Program-made: the position numbers and the translations under genes
In this document: positions 13,321-20,108 of the stretch, piece by piece
Layout: each line of letters begins with the position of its first letter
Numbering within the stretch: position 1 is the first letter of the stretch
DNA from: JACPAB01 sp964366725
Lineage (GTDB): Bacteria; Patescibacteriota; Minisyncoccia; 2-02-FULL-40-12; GWA2-44-9
DNA length: 23,612 nucleotides
Direction: 5' to 3'
Assembly (NCBI GenBank): GCA_964366725.1
Contig: CAYIUL010000003.1
Coordinates: 1 to 23,612, forward strand
Notes under the pieces: model-generated
Databases searched by the model: none
The model's input: only the letters and a program-made list of their open reading frames with translations
Told to the model about the DNA's origin: nothing

Positions 13321-15309
13321 ATGGACAAGATATTCCAGGGATTGAACAATAAGCAGATTGAAGCGGTAAGGGCCATTGAGGGGCCTGTTTTGGTAATTTC
13401 GGGACCCGGTTCAGGAAAAACCAGATGCCTTACCCACCGGGTCGCGTATCTTATGGCTCAAGGGGTCAAACCCGAGAGTATATTGGCAATCACTTTCACC
13501 AATAAGGCCTCGAACGAGATGAGGGAAAGGATTGCAAAGTTGCTTGGAAACACAAAAAATCCTTCGACAAATTCAGGATCTTCGGCTTCGCCGACTATGG
13601 GAACGTTCCATTCCGTTTGTTTGAGGATATTGAGAAAAGAAATATCGGTGCTGGGTTATAGCAATAACTTTTCCATCTTTGACGACGATGACCAGTTGGG
13701 AGTCGTCAAAAGAATAATGGGTGATCTCGAGATCGACCCGAAGAAATTCAATCCCCGGGCGGTGCTTGCCAAAATATCGCGGTTGAAAACAAATCTTGTC
13801 TTTCCGGAGAATTTCGAGCCCAAGGACTTTTTTTCTAAAGTTGTGGCGAGTATCTACAGTAAATATCAGACCGAGCTAAAAAAAATGAACGGACTGGATT
13901 TTGACGACTTGATAGTCCTTGTGGTGGTAATTTTCAAAGAACATCCAAGAATACTGGAGAAGTATCAAAATGCCTGGCACTATCTTCTTGTTGACGAGTA
14001 TCAGGACACAAGCCATGACCAATATCAGCTGGTGACTCTTCTTGCCCGGAAAAACCGGAACATATTCGCGATAGGCGACGACGCCCAGTCGATCTATGCT
14101 TTTCGCGACGCCGATATAAAAAACATCTTAAACTTCCAAAAGGACTATCCCGACGCCAAGGTAATATTTTTGGAACAGAATTACCGGTCCACCAAGAATA
14201 TTCTCGCCGCCGCGCAGAATGTCATAGCCAACAACCAGAATCAAGTCCCCAAAGAGCTCTGGACGGAAAACGATCACGGAGAGAAGGTTTTAATAAGAGA
14301 GACGTTGAACGAGCGCGATGAAGCCGATTTCGTAATTGAGACGATGGAAGACCTGACCGCGCGGGGGTATAAAATAAACGACTTCGCCGTTCTTTACCGG
14401 ACCCACGCCCAGTCAAGGGCCCTGGAAGAGGCCTTAATCTCCAGGGGGTTTCCGTATCAAATAGTCGGGGGCATCAAGTTTTATGAGAGAAAAGAAATAA
14501 AGGATATATTGTCTTACCTGAAAGTGATCGCTAACCCCAGCGACATTGTGAGCTTCGAGAGGATATATAACATCCCTCCGCGGGGAATAGGGCCAAGCAC
14601 GTTACAAAAGATCATAAAAACAGGTGAAACCAATTTAATATCGGCCACGGGAACATTGGCTAAAGAGGCGGGGGGAATAAAACAGGGCATCGGCCTGGAA
14701 CAACTTCATAAATTGCTTAAAGATTTCGACTCGAAGAAAAAGGGGAAACTCACCGACCTTATCCGATACATAGTCAGGAAGGTCAGCTATGAAGATTACC
14801 TGGAAAGCACCTATAAAAAAAGTGGCTCCGACACCGTCCAAGATAGGATCGAGAACATAAAAGAACTGCTGACCGTTGCCAAAAAGCACGACCCGCTCAA
14901 AAACGGAGAAGGAACTGCCAAGTTCCTGGAAGAGATCGCTCTGCTGCAGGACGCGGATAAACTTAAAGATACGGAAAATAGGGTCGTGTTGATGACCGTC
15001 CACTCCTCGAAGGGACTGGAGTTTCCCGTTGTATTCATAACCGGCATGGAAGAGGGGCTTTTCCCGCATTCAAGGTCGCTCATCGATCCAAAAGAGATTG
15101 AGGAGGAAAGACGCCTCTGCTATGTCGCCGTCACCAGGGCCAAGAAAAAACTTATCGTATCTTATGCCAAATACCGGCACATATTCGGCTCAACGGAAGT
15201 CAACCTGCCCTCAAGATTCCTGGGCGAGATGCCCGAACACGCGCTTGACGTCAAAACATCGATGGCAAACTTTTACAGTAACGACGATGATGAGATCATC
15301 AGATATTAA
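13321..15309 (+). CDS. pcrA: UvrD/PcrA-family superfamily 1 DNA helicase
   Basis: A 662-residue protein from ATG 13321; upstream in-frame sequence is tRNA and not coding. SF1A motifs in order: Q-motif GLNNKQIEAV; Walker A SGPGSGKT (27-34); Ia ITFTNKASNEM; II LLVDEYQDTS (D225-E226); III AIGDDAQSIYAFRDAD; IV EQNYRSTKNI; V TVHSSKGLEFPVVF (H561 region); VI RRLCYVAVTRAKKKL. It unwinds DNA 3' to 5' in repair and replication restart. A 17-residue loop before GTFHS (NTKNPSTNSGSSASPTM) is about 8 residues longer than in well-known PcrA/UvrD proteins and holds a dispersed element copy. There is no RBS: only CAG separates tRNA-Ala from the ATG. It overlaps rsmA. Confidence 0.96.
   Translation: MDKIFQGLNNKQIEAVRAIEGPVLVISGPGSGKTRCLTHRVAYLMAQGVKPESILAITFTNKASNEMRERIAKLLGNTKNPSTNSGSSASPTMGTFHSVCLRILRKEISVLGYSNNFSIFDDDDQLGVVKRIMGDLEIDPKKFNPRAVLAKISRLKTNLVFPENFEPKDFFSKVVASIYSKYQTELKKMNGLDFDDLIVLVVVIFKEHPRILEKYQNAWHYLLVDEYQDTSHDQYQLVTLLARKNRNIFAIGDDAQSIYAFRDADIKNILNFQKDYPDAKVIFLEQNYRSTKNILAAAQNVIANNQNQVPKELWTENDHGEKVLIRETLNERDEADFVIETMEDLTARGYKINDFAVLYRTHAQSRALEEALISRGFPYQIVGGIKFYERKEIKDILSYLKVIANPSDIVSFERIYNIPPRGIGPSTLQKIIKTGETNLISATGTLAKEAGGIKQGIGLEQLHKLLKDFDSKKKGKLTDLIRYIVRKVSYEDYLESTYKKSGSDTVQDRIENIKELLTVAKKHDPLKNGEGTAKFLEEIALLQDADKLKDTENRVVLMTVHSSKGLEFPVVFITGMEEGLFPHSRSLIDPKEIEEERRLCYVAVTRAKKKLIVSYAKYRHIFGSTEVNLPSRFLGEMPEHALDVKTSMANFYSNDDDEIIRY
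13561..13580 (-). repeat. 20-bp dispersed element, copy 4 (inside pcrA)
   Basis: CCTTCGACAAATTCAGGATC, the reverse orientation of the family CCCTGAG...TCGAAGG with several changes. It encodes PSTNSGS in an extra loop before the GTFHS motif. Confidence 0.55.
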
Positions 15310-16084
15310 ACCCAAAAAATCTCTTGGCCAGAACTTCCTGATAAACCAGGGGGTTTTGGAAAAAATAGTCCGGGCCGCCGAAGTCGGTCCGGAAGATATT
15401 GTTGTGGAGGTTGGTCCCGGCACCGGCAACCTGACAAAAAAACTTTCCGAAAAAGCGAAGAGGGTTATCGCCATTGAAAAAGACCGCCGGCTTATTGAAG
15501 ACCTCAAGGAAAAATTTAAAAACTCAAATATAGAGATCATTGAAGGGGATATATTGAAATTCGACCCTAGTCGCTATTCGCTAGTGGCTAGTGGCTACAA
15601 GATTGTCGCGAACATTCCGTATTACATCACTTCAAATTTTATCCGGATTATTTTCGAAAACTGGCCGAGACCGAAGTTGATAGTGCTTACGATTCAAAAG
15701 GAGGTAGCTCAAAGAATAGTGGCGCGGCCGCCGAACATGAACTTACTGGCTCTCTCCGTGCAACTGTATTCCGATCCCAAAATAGTCAGCTATGTTTCTA
15801 AGGGCAGTTTCCGCCCGATACCCAAGGTGGATTCGGCGGTAATAAAACTGACGACTCACAACCAACAACTTACAACAAGCGAAAAGGATAACTTTTTCAA
15901 ACTGACAAAAGCCGGCTTTTCCGGAAAGAGAAAACAGCTGATAAACAACTTGATCAAAAATTTTGATATGATAAGAGAAGACCTGTCCAAGATATTTGAG
16001 AGGATAGGGATCAGACAGGATGCCCGGGCTGAAAGCTTATCACTGGAACAGTGGAAAAAGTTAATAAACTATATAAAAAAATAG
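15287..16084 (+). CDS. rsmA: 16S rRNA dimethyladenosine methyltransferase RsmA (KsgA)
   Basis: A 265-residue protein from ATG 15287 (ATG 15290 is equally possible), overlapping the end of pcrA by 23 nt. KKSLGQNFLIN is the family signature; VEVGPGTGNLT binds AdoMet, AIEKD is motif II, and NIPYYIT (109-115) is the catalytic motif IV. RsmA dimethylates two adjacent adenines in the 3' hairpin of 16S rRNA. Two loops carry low-complexity inserts: SRYSLVASG before YKIVANIPY and THNQQLTTSE before the C-terminal helical domain. Both correspond to 7-nt tandem repeats. The longer upstream frame is rejected because it overlaps pcrA extensively. Confidence 0.96.
   Translation: MMRSSDIKPKKSLGQNFLINQGVLEKIVRAAEVGPEDIVVEVGPGTGNLTKKLSEKAKRVIAIEKDRRLIEDLKEKFKNSNIEIIEGDILKFDPSRYSLVASGYKIVANIPYYITSNFIRIIFENWPRPKLIVLTIQKEVAQRIVARPPNMNLLALSVQLYSDPKIVSYVSKGSFRPIPKVDSAVIKLTTHNQQLTTSEKDNFFKLTKAGFSGKRKQLINNLIKNFDMIREDLSKIFERIGIRQDARAESLSLEQWKKLINYIKK
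15567..15597 (+). repeat. 7-nt tandem repeat in rsmA (CTAGTSG type)
   Basis: Four and a partial degenerate heptamers: CTAGTCG, CTATTCG, CTAGTGG, CTAGTGG, CTA. It encodes the loop SRYSLVASG, between the acidic motif FDP and the catalytic NIPYYIT region. Confidence 0.75.
15854..15874 (+). repeat. 7-nt tandem repeat in rsmA (ACTYACA type)
   Basis: Three degenerate heptamers, ACTCACA, ACCAACA, ACTTACA, with a decayed fourth unit to 15881. It encodes part of THNQQLTTSE between the catalytic and helical domains of RsmA. Confidence 0.6.
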
Positions 16085-16089
16085 TCCGT

Positions 16090-17529
16090 ATGCGCCCCGC
16101 CGGTTTTTGGCCGGGTTTTGTCCTTGGCGTTCCGTATTTCTCTTACATATTCTGGTGGTTTTGGTCCGTTTATCCTCTGGTTTCAAAAGGAACCGACAAC
16201 AACCTCTCGTTTTTAATAATATTGCTGCCATTTGTGGTCACCGTGACGGGGATGTCTTTTTTCTGGGGAATTTTCGGCTATTTCGCGCATGATATTCAGC
16301 GTAAAACCCGGCGCGCTTTTTTGCCGTTATTCTGCGCCGGTATTTTCGTGCTGGTTGAATATATAAGAACTTGGTTTTTCGGGATATTGTGGGCCGGGCA
16401 AGGCAGTTTATTGGGAGCCCACTGGACTCTCGGCAATCCCGCTTACCTGTTCGCGGATATCGGACCGGTCAGACAGTCGGCCTCCTACTGGGGGATCTAC
16501 GGTATAGATTTTTTTATTGTCTTTGTCGGAAGCGCTCTGTTCATGTTGGCGCGGCCGCGGAATTGGGGTTCCAAAAAAATACCGTCTCTGGAAATATTAT
16601 CCGCGGTCGCTATTCTTGTTTTTTTAAACCTATCAACTTCCCTCGATAAACCCAGGCCGGAAAACACCGAGTTAAATGTTTCTATCATTCAAACGGCTAA
16701 GCCCGTTCGACCCCGCGAGAGTCCCGAAGAACTGTTGGCGGACTTCAGCGAGAAAAACAAACTGCTTAAAGAAGCTTCGAAGGTGTCGGATGTGGTTATT
16801 TTTCCGGAAAGCGCAGACTTTTCTAAAACCCTATCCGGATTTTTAGATACCGCTTCTGCGCAAAAATATTTTACCGGCCTTTCGCCAAAAAATTTATTGA
16901 TCATAGACAGCGACAGGATCCCCGAACCGGGAGGGGTGAGATCAAAGGTCGTTTTTATAGATTCGAGAGACGGGGTTGTTGGTTCCTACGACAAAAAATT
17001 ACTAACGCCCGGCGGCGAATTTCTGCCTTATCTCGCCGCCTTGCCGTTGTGGGTCTTTGAGCGCGCGTTTCAAAACAACTTTATTTCATCGGAAGCGGGT
17101 TTTGTAAAAGGAACGGGGGACAACGTGCTGGATCATAATGGCCATAAGTTAAAGATAGCCGTATGTTCGGACATCGTATCTCCGGGCATATCCGGAGGGG
17201 ATGAGTTTGATTTTATGGTAAACATAGGCAGTTTGGCTGTGTTTAACGGAAGTAGGATGATGGAGCGAGAACTTATTTCTATAGCCAGGTTCAGAGCCAC
17301 GGAGAACGGTAAATACCTCGTTACCGCCTCTAATTTCGGCCGTTCCTACATAATAAACAACAAGGGAGAGATCGAAAAATCAACAGATTCTCCGGGGTAT
17401 CAGATATTAACAACTGGCATTGTGCCTAATAATGAAAGTACGTGGTATAATAAATTAGGTGATTTGCCAATTTTATTGCTGTCTTTGGCGATTTTTGGCT
17501 TATTTTTAAAAAAATTCCATTATGTCTAA
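16090..17529 (+). CDS. lnt: Apolipoprotein N-acyltransferase-like membrane protein
   Basis: A 479-residue protein from ATG 16090, 5 nt after the rsmA stop; an ATG at 16051 inside rsmA would add 13 residues. The N-terminal half is membrane-embedded, with WGIYGIDFFIVF matching Lnt. The C-terminal nitrilase domain holds the triad in order: Glu in IFPES (E240), Lys in YDKKLLTPGGEF (K302) and Cys in AVCSDIVSPG (C359). Lnt transfers a third acyl chain to lipoproteins at the membrane. The motif after Cys is CSD rather than the common CYE, and the first transmembrane segments of longer Lnt proteins seem absent, so substrate use may differ. A final transmembrane helix is present (LPILLLSLAIFGLFL). Confidence 0.82.
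   Translation: MRPAGFWPGFVLGVPYFSYIFWWFWSVYPLVSKGTDNNLSFLIILLPFVVTVTGMSFFWGIFGYFAHDIQRKTRRAFLPLFCAGIFVLVEYIRTWFFGILWAGQGSLLGAHWTLGNPAYLFADIGPVRQSASYWGIYGIDFFIVFVGSALFMLARPRNWGSKKIPSLEILSAVAILVFLNLSTSLDKPRPENTELNVSIIQTAKPVRPRESPEELLADFSEKNKLLKEASKVSDVVIFPESADFSKTLSGFLDTASAQKYFTGLSPKNLLIIDSDRIPEPGGVRSKVVFIDSRDGVVGSYDKKLLTPGGEFLPYLAALPLWVFERAFQNNFISSEAGFVKGTGDNVLDHNGHKLKIAVCSDIVSPGISGGDEFDFMVNIGSLAVFNGSRMMERELISIARFRATENGKYLVTASNFGRSYIINNKGEIEKSTDSPGYQILTTGIVPNNESTWYNKLGDLPILLLSLAIFGLFLKKFHYV
17443..17451 (+). promoter_or_regulatory. Extended -10 promoter for the secretion-like operon
   Basis: TG-G-TATAAT, a perfect extended -10 within the 3' end of the lnt-like gene, about 70 nt before the next ATG. 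No good -35 is visible. Confidence 0.55.
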
Positions 17530-18487
17530 TAAAATTAAATTTTACTTGGGGATTTTGGCGTTAATTGCTCTCTTTTCGGTTTTGACTTTTTTCAACTCGC
17601 TCAAGAGTTCTCCTTCGGCTTTTCTGAAACCGCTAACCGGTTCGATGATTGAAGCGGTAGATCAAGACACTGATAAAGACGGATTGGCCAATCGCGAGGA
17701 ATCATATTGGAATACCGATCCCAACGAACCCGACACTGACGGGGATAAATTTTTGGATGGCGAAGAAGTTGCTTCCGGCCACGATCCGATGAAACCGGGA
17801 CCGGACGATCTGTTGCCGTCATCCGGCGCCGTTAATATCACAGACAAAGTAAGCGCGCTTATGGCCGCCGGGTTTTACGCCGGTGATCTAAGCAACAGCG
17901 CCGATCCAGCCGTATATGACAAGGCGCTGGCTGACATCAGCGCCGAAATGATGATCGACGGAATAAGATCGCTGGATCCGGACAATGTTGTCGTCGGCAA
18001 AACGATCCTCTCGTCTGATGACTCAAAGAAGGCTCAAGAAAAATATCTTGATGCGATAGGACTGATTATCCAGGACATCTGGGGAGAAATAACCAGTGAG
18101 CCGCGATTGGCTACCGAAAACTTTGTCAACTTTTATTCCGACAATGAACGGCTGATCAACGGCAGTAAAAATTATTTTAATTCCAAAAAAAATTATTACA
18201 ACGACATGATCGCAAGAATGAACGCGGTGGCGGTGCCGCCGTCTTGGTTAAATATTCATAACCAGATCATATCGAATCTGCAAGCGCTGGCGGTCAGCCA
18301 CAAAATTCTGGGGCAAACCGACGAAGATCCGCTCAAAGGGACTTTTGGGATGAGTAATCTCATTCAGGTTTATCAAACTGTCCAGCCGATCCTTGTTGAA
18401 ATAACCGACAAGGTTAAAAAAAATGATCTTAACCCCCCCAACGGACAACTATGGTCTCTGATTAACTCACTTACCGATGGTTTTTAA
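17522..18487 (+). CDS. Membrane-anchored protein with TSP3-type calcium repeats
   Basis: A 321-residue protein. An N-terminal anchor or signal helix (YLGILALIALFSVLTFF, residues 7-25) is followed at about 43-88 by Asp-rich repeats: DQDTDKDGLANREE and DTDGDKFLDGEE, which are thrombospondin type 3-like calcium-binding units. The remaining ~230 residues are mostly helical with no motif I recognise. It is probably exported and surface exposed. Its ATG lies 8 nt before the previous gene ends, and its end overlaps the next gene by 11 nt. Being the first gene of a CPR secretion-like operon, it may be a cell-surface component; that role is inferred from context. Confidence 0.7.
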   Translation: MSNKIKFYLGILALIALFSVLTFFNSLKSSPSAFLKPLTGSMIEAVDQDTDKDGLANREESYWNTDPNEPDTDGDKFLDGEEVASGHDPMKPGPDDLLPSSGAVNITDKVSALMAAGFYAGDLSNSADPAVYDKALADISAEMMIDGIRSLDPDNVVVGKTILSSDDSKKAQEKYLDAIGLIIQDIWGEITSEPRLATENFVNFYSDNERLINGSKNYFNSKKNYYNDMIARMNAVAVPPSWLNIHNQIISNLQALAVSHKILGQTDEDPLKGTFGMSNLIQVYQTVQPILVEITDKVKKNDLNPPNGQLWSLINSLTDGF

Positions 18488-20093
18488 AACAAAAATAGCG
18501 GTCATTGTTTTAACACTTTCCTTTGTGGGAGGCCCTTTAGTTTATACAGCATATGCCACCGATTGGTTTGCGGCCATGAAATTCGGTTTGGACATCGCCG
18601 CCAAAGCGGTGGCTCAAGGCGCTTTCCGAACTTTGTCACAAAGAGTATTCAATAAAATTGAAGGTGGGGGCATCAATGGAGGCGCGCTATTTGTTCAGGA
18701 TTGGCGGGAATTCCAGCTTAATTCCCAATATCGCGGCGAGGATGTTTTCAGGAGTGTCTTAAAAAAAAGCAAACTGTGCGGCTATTTCGGCAATGAGTTA
18801 GAAAAGCTTTTTGACGCGAACAAAGCGCCGGACATCCCCCAGATCCTGACGAGAGTTGACGGTTTCGACTCGTTCCAGGTCAAAACCGGCTGCACCATGC
18901 CCTCTAACTTCAACATGACGAATTATCAGAAGGATTTTGCCGGCAATGGGGGATGGGAGGCGTGGAACCGACTTCTTGAACCGCAAAATAATTTTTACGG
19001 AACTTTGTTCATGTCTTTGGATGAAGCGGCTAAACAAAGAGGTATAGAAAGTTCAGCCGCCGTCAACGAGGCTTTATCCGGAGAAGGTTTTACGGGAGTC
19101 CGGGATTGTTTAACCAAAGGTACCGGAGCAAGCGCTTGCGCTTTACTCGGCAAGATCAAAACCCCCGGAGGAACATTGGGTAAACAAGTATCCAGCGTTT
19201 TTGACTCAAATCTCAAATTTTACACTACTGCGGACGCGGCTTCTATTGCCATAGCCACCTTTACAGAATTTTTTATTAACAAGCTACTTGACCAAGGATT
19301 TGACACAAAAAAATCTACATACAAAAGCGGCGACAGCGGTGATAATACTGGACCTGGTTTTGATCGCGAAGAGATCGAAAACACTTACAAAAACGAGTTT
19401 TGCACGGTCGGAGACAACTTATCGACCGTTCCCACGGCCAGATATATCTTTAATAACCACATTGCTGCCTATAGAATGTTCCCGCCGGAAGAAGCTCTGG
19501 GCAGCACAAAAGCAACGGACGACAACGACGTGGGTAAAAGTTATTGCAAATGGGCTTACGACAAAGACGATAACAAAGACCCCTACACAAGATGCATACG
19601 GGCATGCTATCAAAAACTTGGATTGGCCCCTGGTAATAACCTTATCGGCCCGACCTATATAAGCCCCACTGGGGCTTGGTGGGATGACGGCGGCGCTCCA
19701 GGCGGAGGTGAAGAAGAAGGCCCGCCGGCGCCGGCTGACGCCAAAACCAAACACGGAGACCATACCGCCGAAGTTCAAGCCGCCAAAGACGAGTTAATTG
19801 CGGAGGGCAAGAAGTTCCCCGATCCTAATGCTACTAACGAATGCTATCGGTTCGAGATCGTTAAGCGCGCGGCTCCCAAAATAGACGGGGCGGGCTTTCT
19901 TAGCAAGCCGGGCGGAAATAATTGTAACGGGTTTTCGGTGGATATAATCGCTTTCCCGGATGGTTATATTTACGATGTAATAGGCGATGACTCAAGTAGC
20001 GGAGGGGACGGAAGCAAACCGAGCTGGCATGCGACAGGTTGCGGACCCATTACCGGCAACGGAACTTGCCCGGAACGCTATCGAGCGCCTTAA
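18477..20093 (+). CDS. Exported Cys-containing protein of the secretion-like operon
   Basis: A 538-residue protein with a signal peptide (IAVIVLTLSFVGGPLVYTAYA). The N-terminal ~260 residues are helical with several Cys (KLCGYFG, TGCTMP, DCLTKG, ACALLG) and TPGGTLGKQVSSVFDSNLKF, a pattern I associate with CPR proteins beside VirB6/TrbL genes. A Gly/Glu/Pro linker near residues 403-425 (GGGEEEGPPAPAD) leads to a separate C-terminal domain: CYRFEIVKRAAP, GAGFLSKPGGNNC, FSVDIIAFPDGYIYDVIGD, and a last Cys pair (TGCGP, GTCPERYRAP). This domain has a compact, recurring look, but I cannot name it. The gene is flanked by secretion-type genes and overlaps its upstream neighbour. Confidence 0.6.
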   Translation: MVFKTKIAVIVLTLSFVGGPLVYTAYATDWFAAMKFGLDIAAKAVAQGAFRTLSQRVFNKIEGGGINGGALFVQDWREFQLNSQYRGEDVFRSVLKKSKLCGYFGNELEKLFDANKAPDIPQILTRVDGFDSFQVKTGCTMPSNFNMTNYQKDFAGNGGWEAWNRLLEPQNNFYGTLFMSLDEAAKQRGIESSAAVNEALSGEGFTGVRDCLTKGTGASACALLGKIKTPGGTLGKQVSSVFDSNLKFYTTADAASIAIATFTEFFINKLLDQGFDTKKSTYKSGDSGDNTGPGFDREEIENTYKNEFCTVGDNLSTVPTARYIFNNHIAAYRMFPPEEALGSTKATDDNDVGKSYCKWAYDKDDNKDPYTRCIRACYQKLGLAPGNNLIGPTYISPTGAWWDDGGAPGGGEEEGPPAPADAKTKHGDHTAEVQAAKDELIAEGKKFPDPNATNECYRFEIVKRAAPKIDGAGFLSKPGGNNCNGFSVDIIAFPDGYIYDVIGDDSSSGGDGSKPSWHATGCGPITGNGTCPERYRAP

Positions 20094-20108
20094 ATTAACA
20101 GCAACTAA

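Noticed and set aside
14635..15069. Minus-strand open frames within pcrA, ligA and gatA
   Set aside because: Antisense shadows of highly conserved genes with no independent support.
15098..15286. N-terminal extension of rsmA
   Set aside because: It overlaps the conserved C-terminal motifs of pcrA in another frame; RsmA similarity begins near 15290.
15567..15597. CRISPR array
   Set aside because: The repeats are 7-nt units in tandem without spacers, within a coding gene; no cas gene is present.
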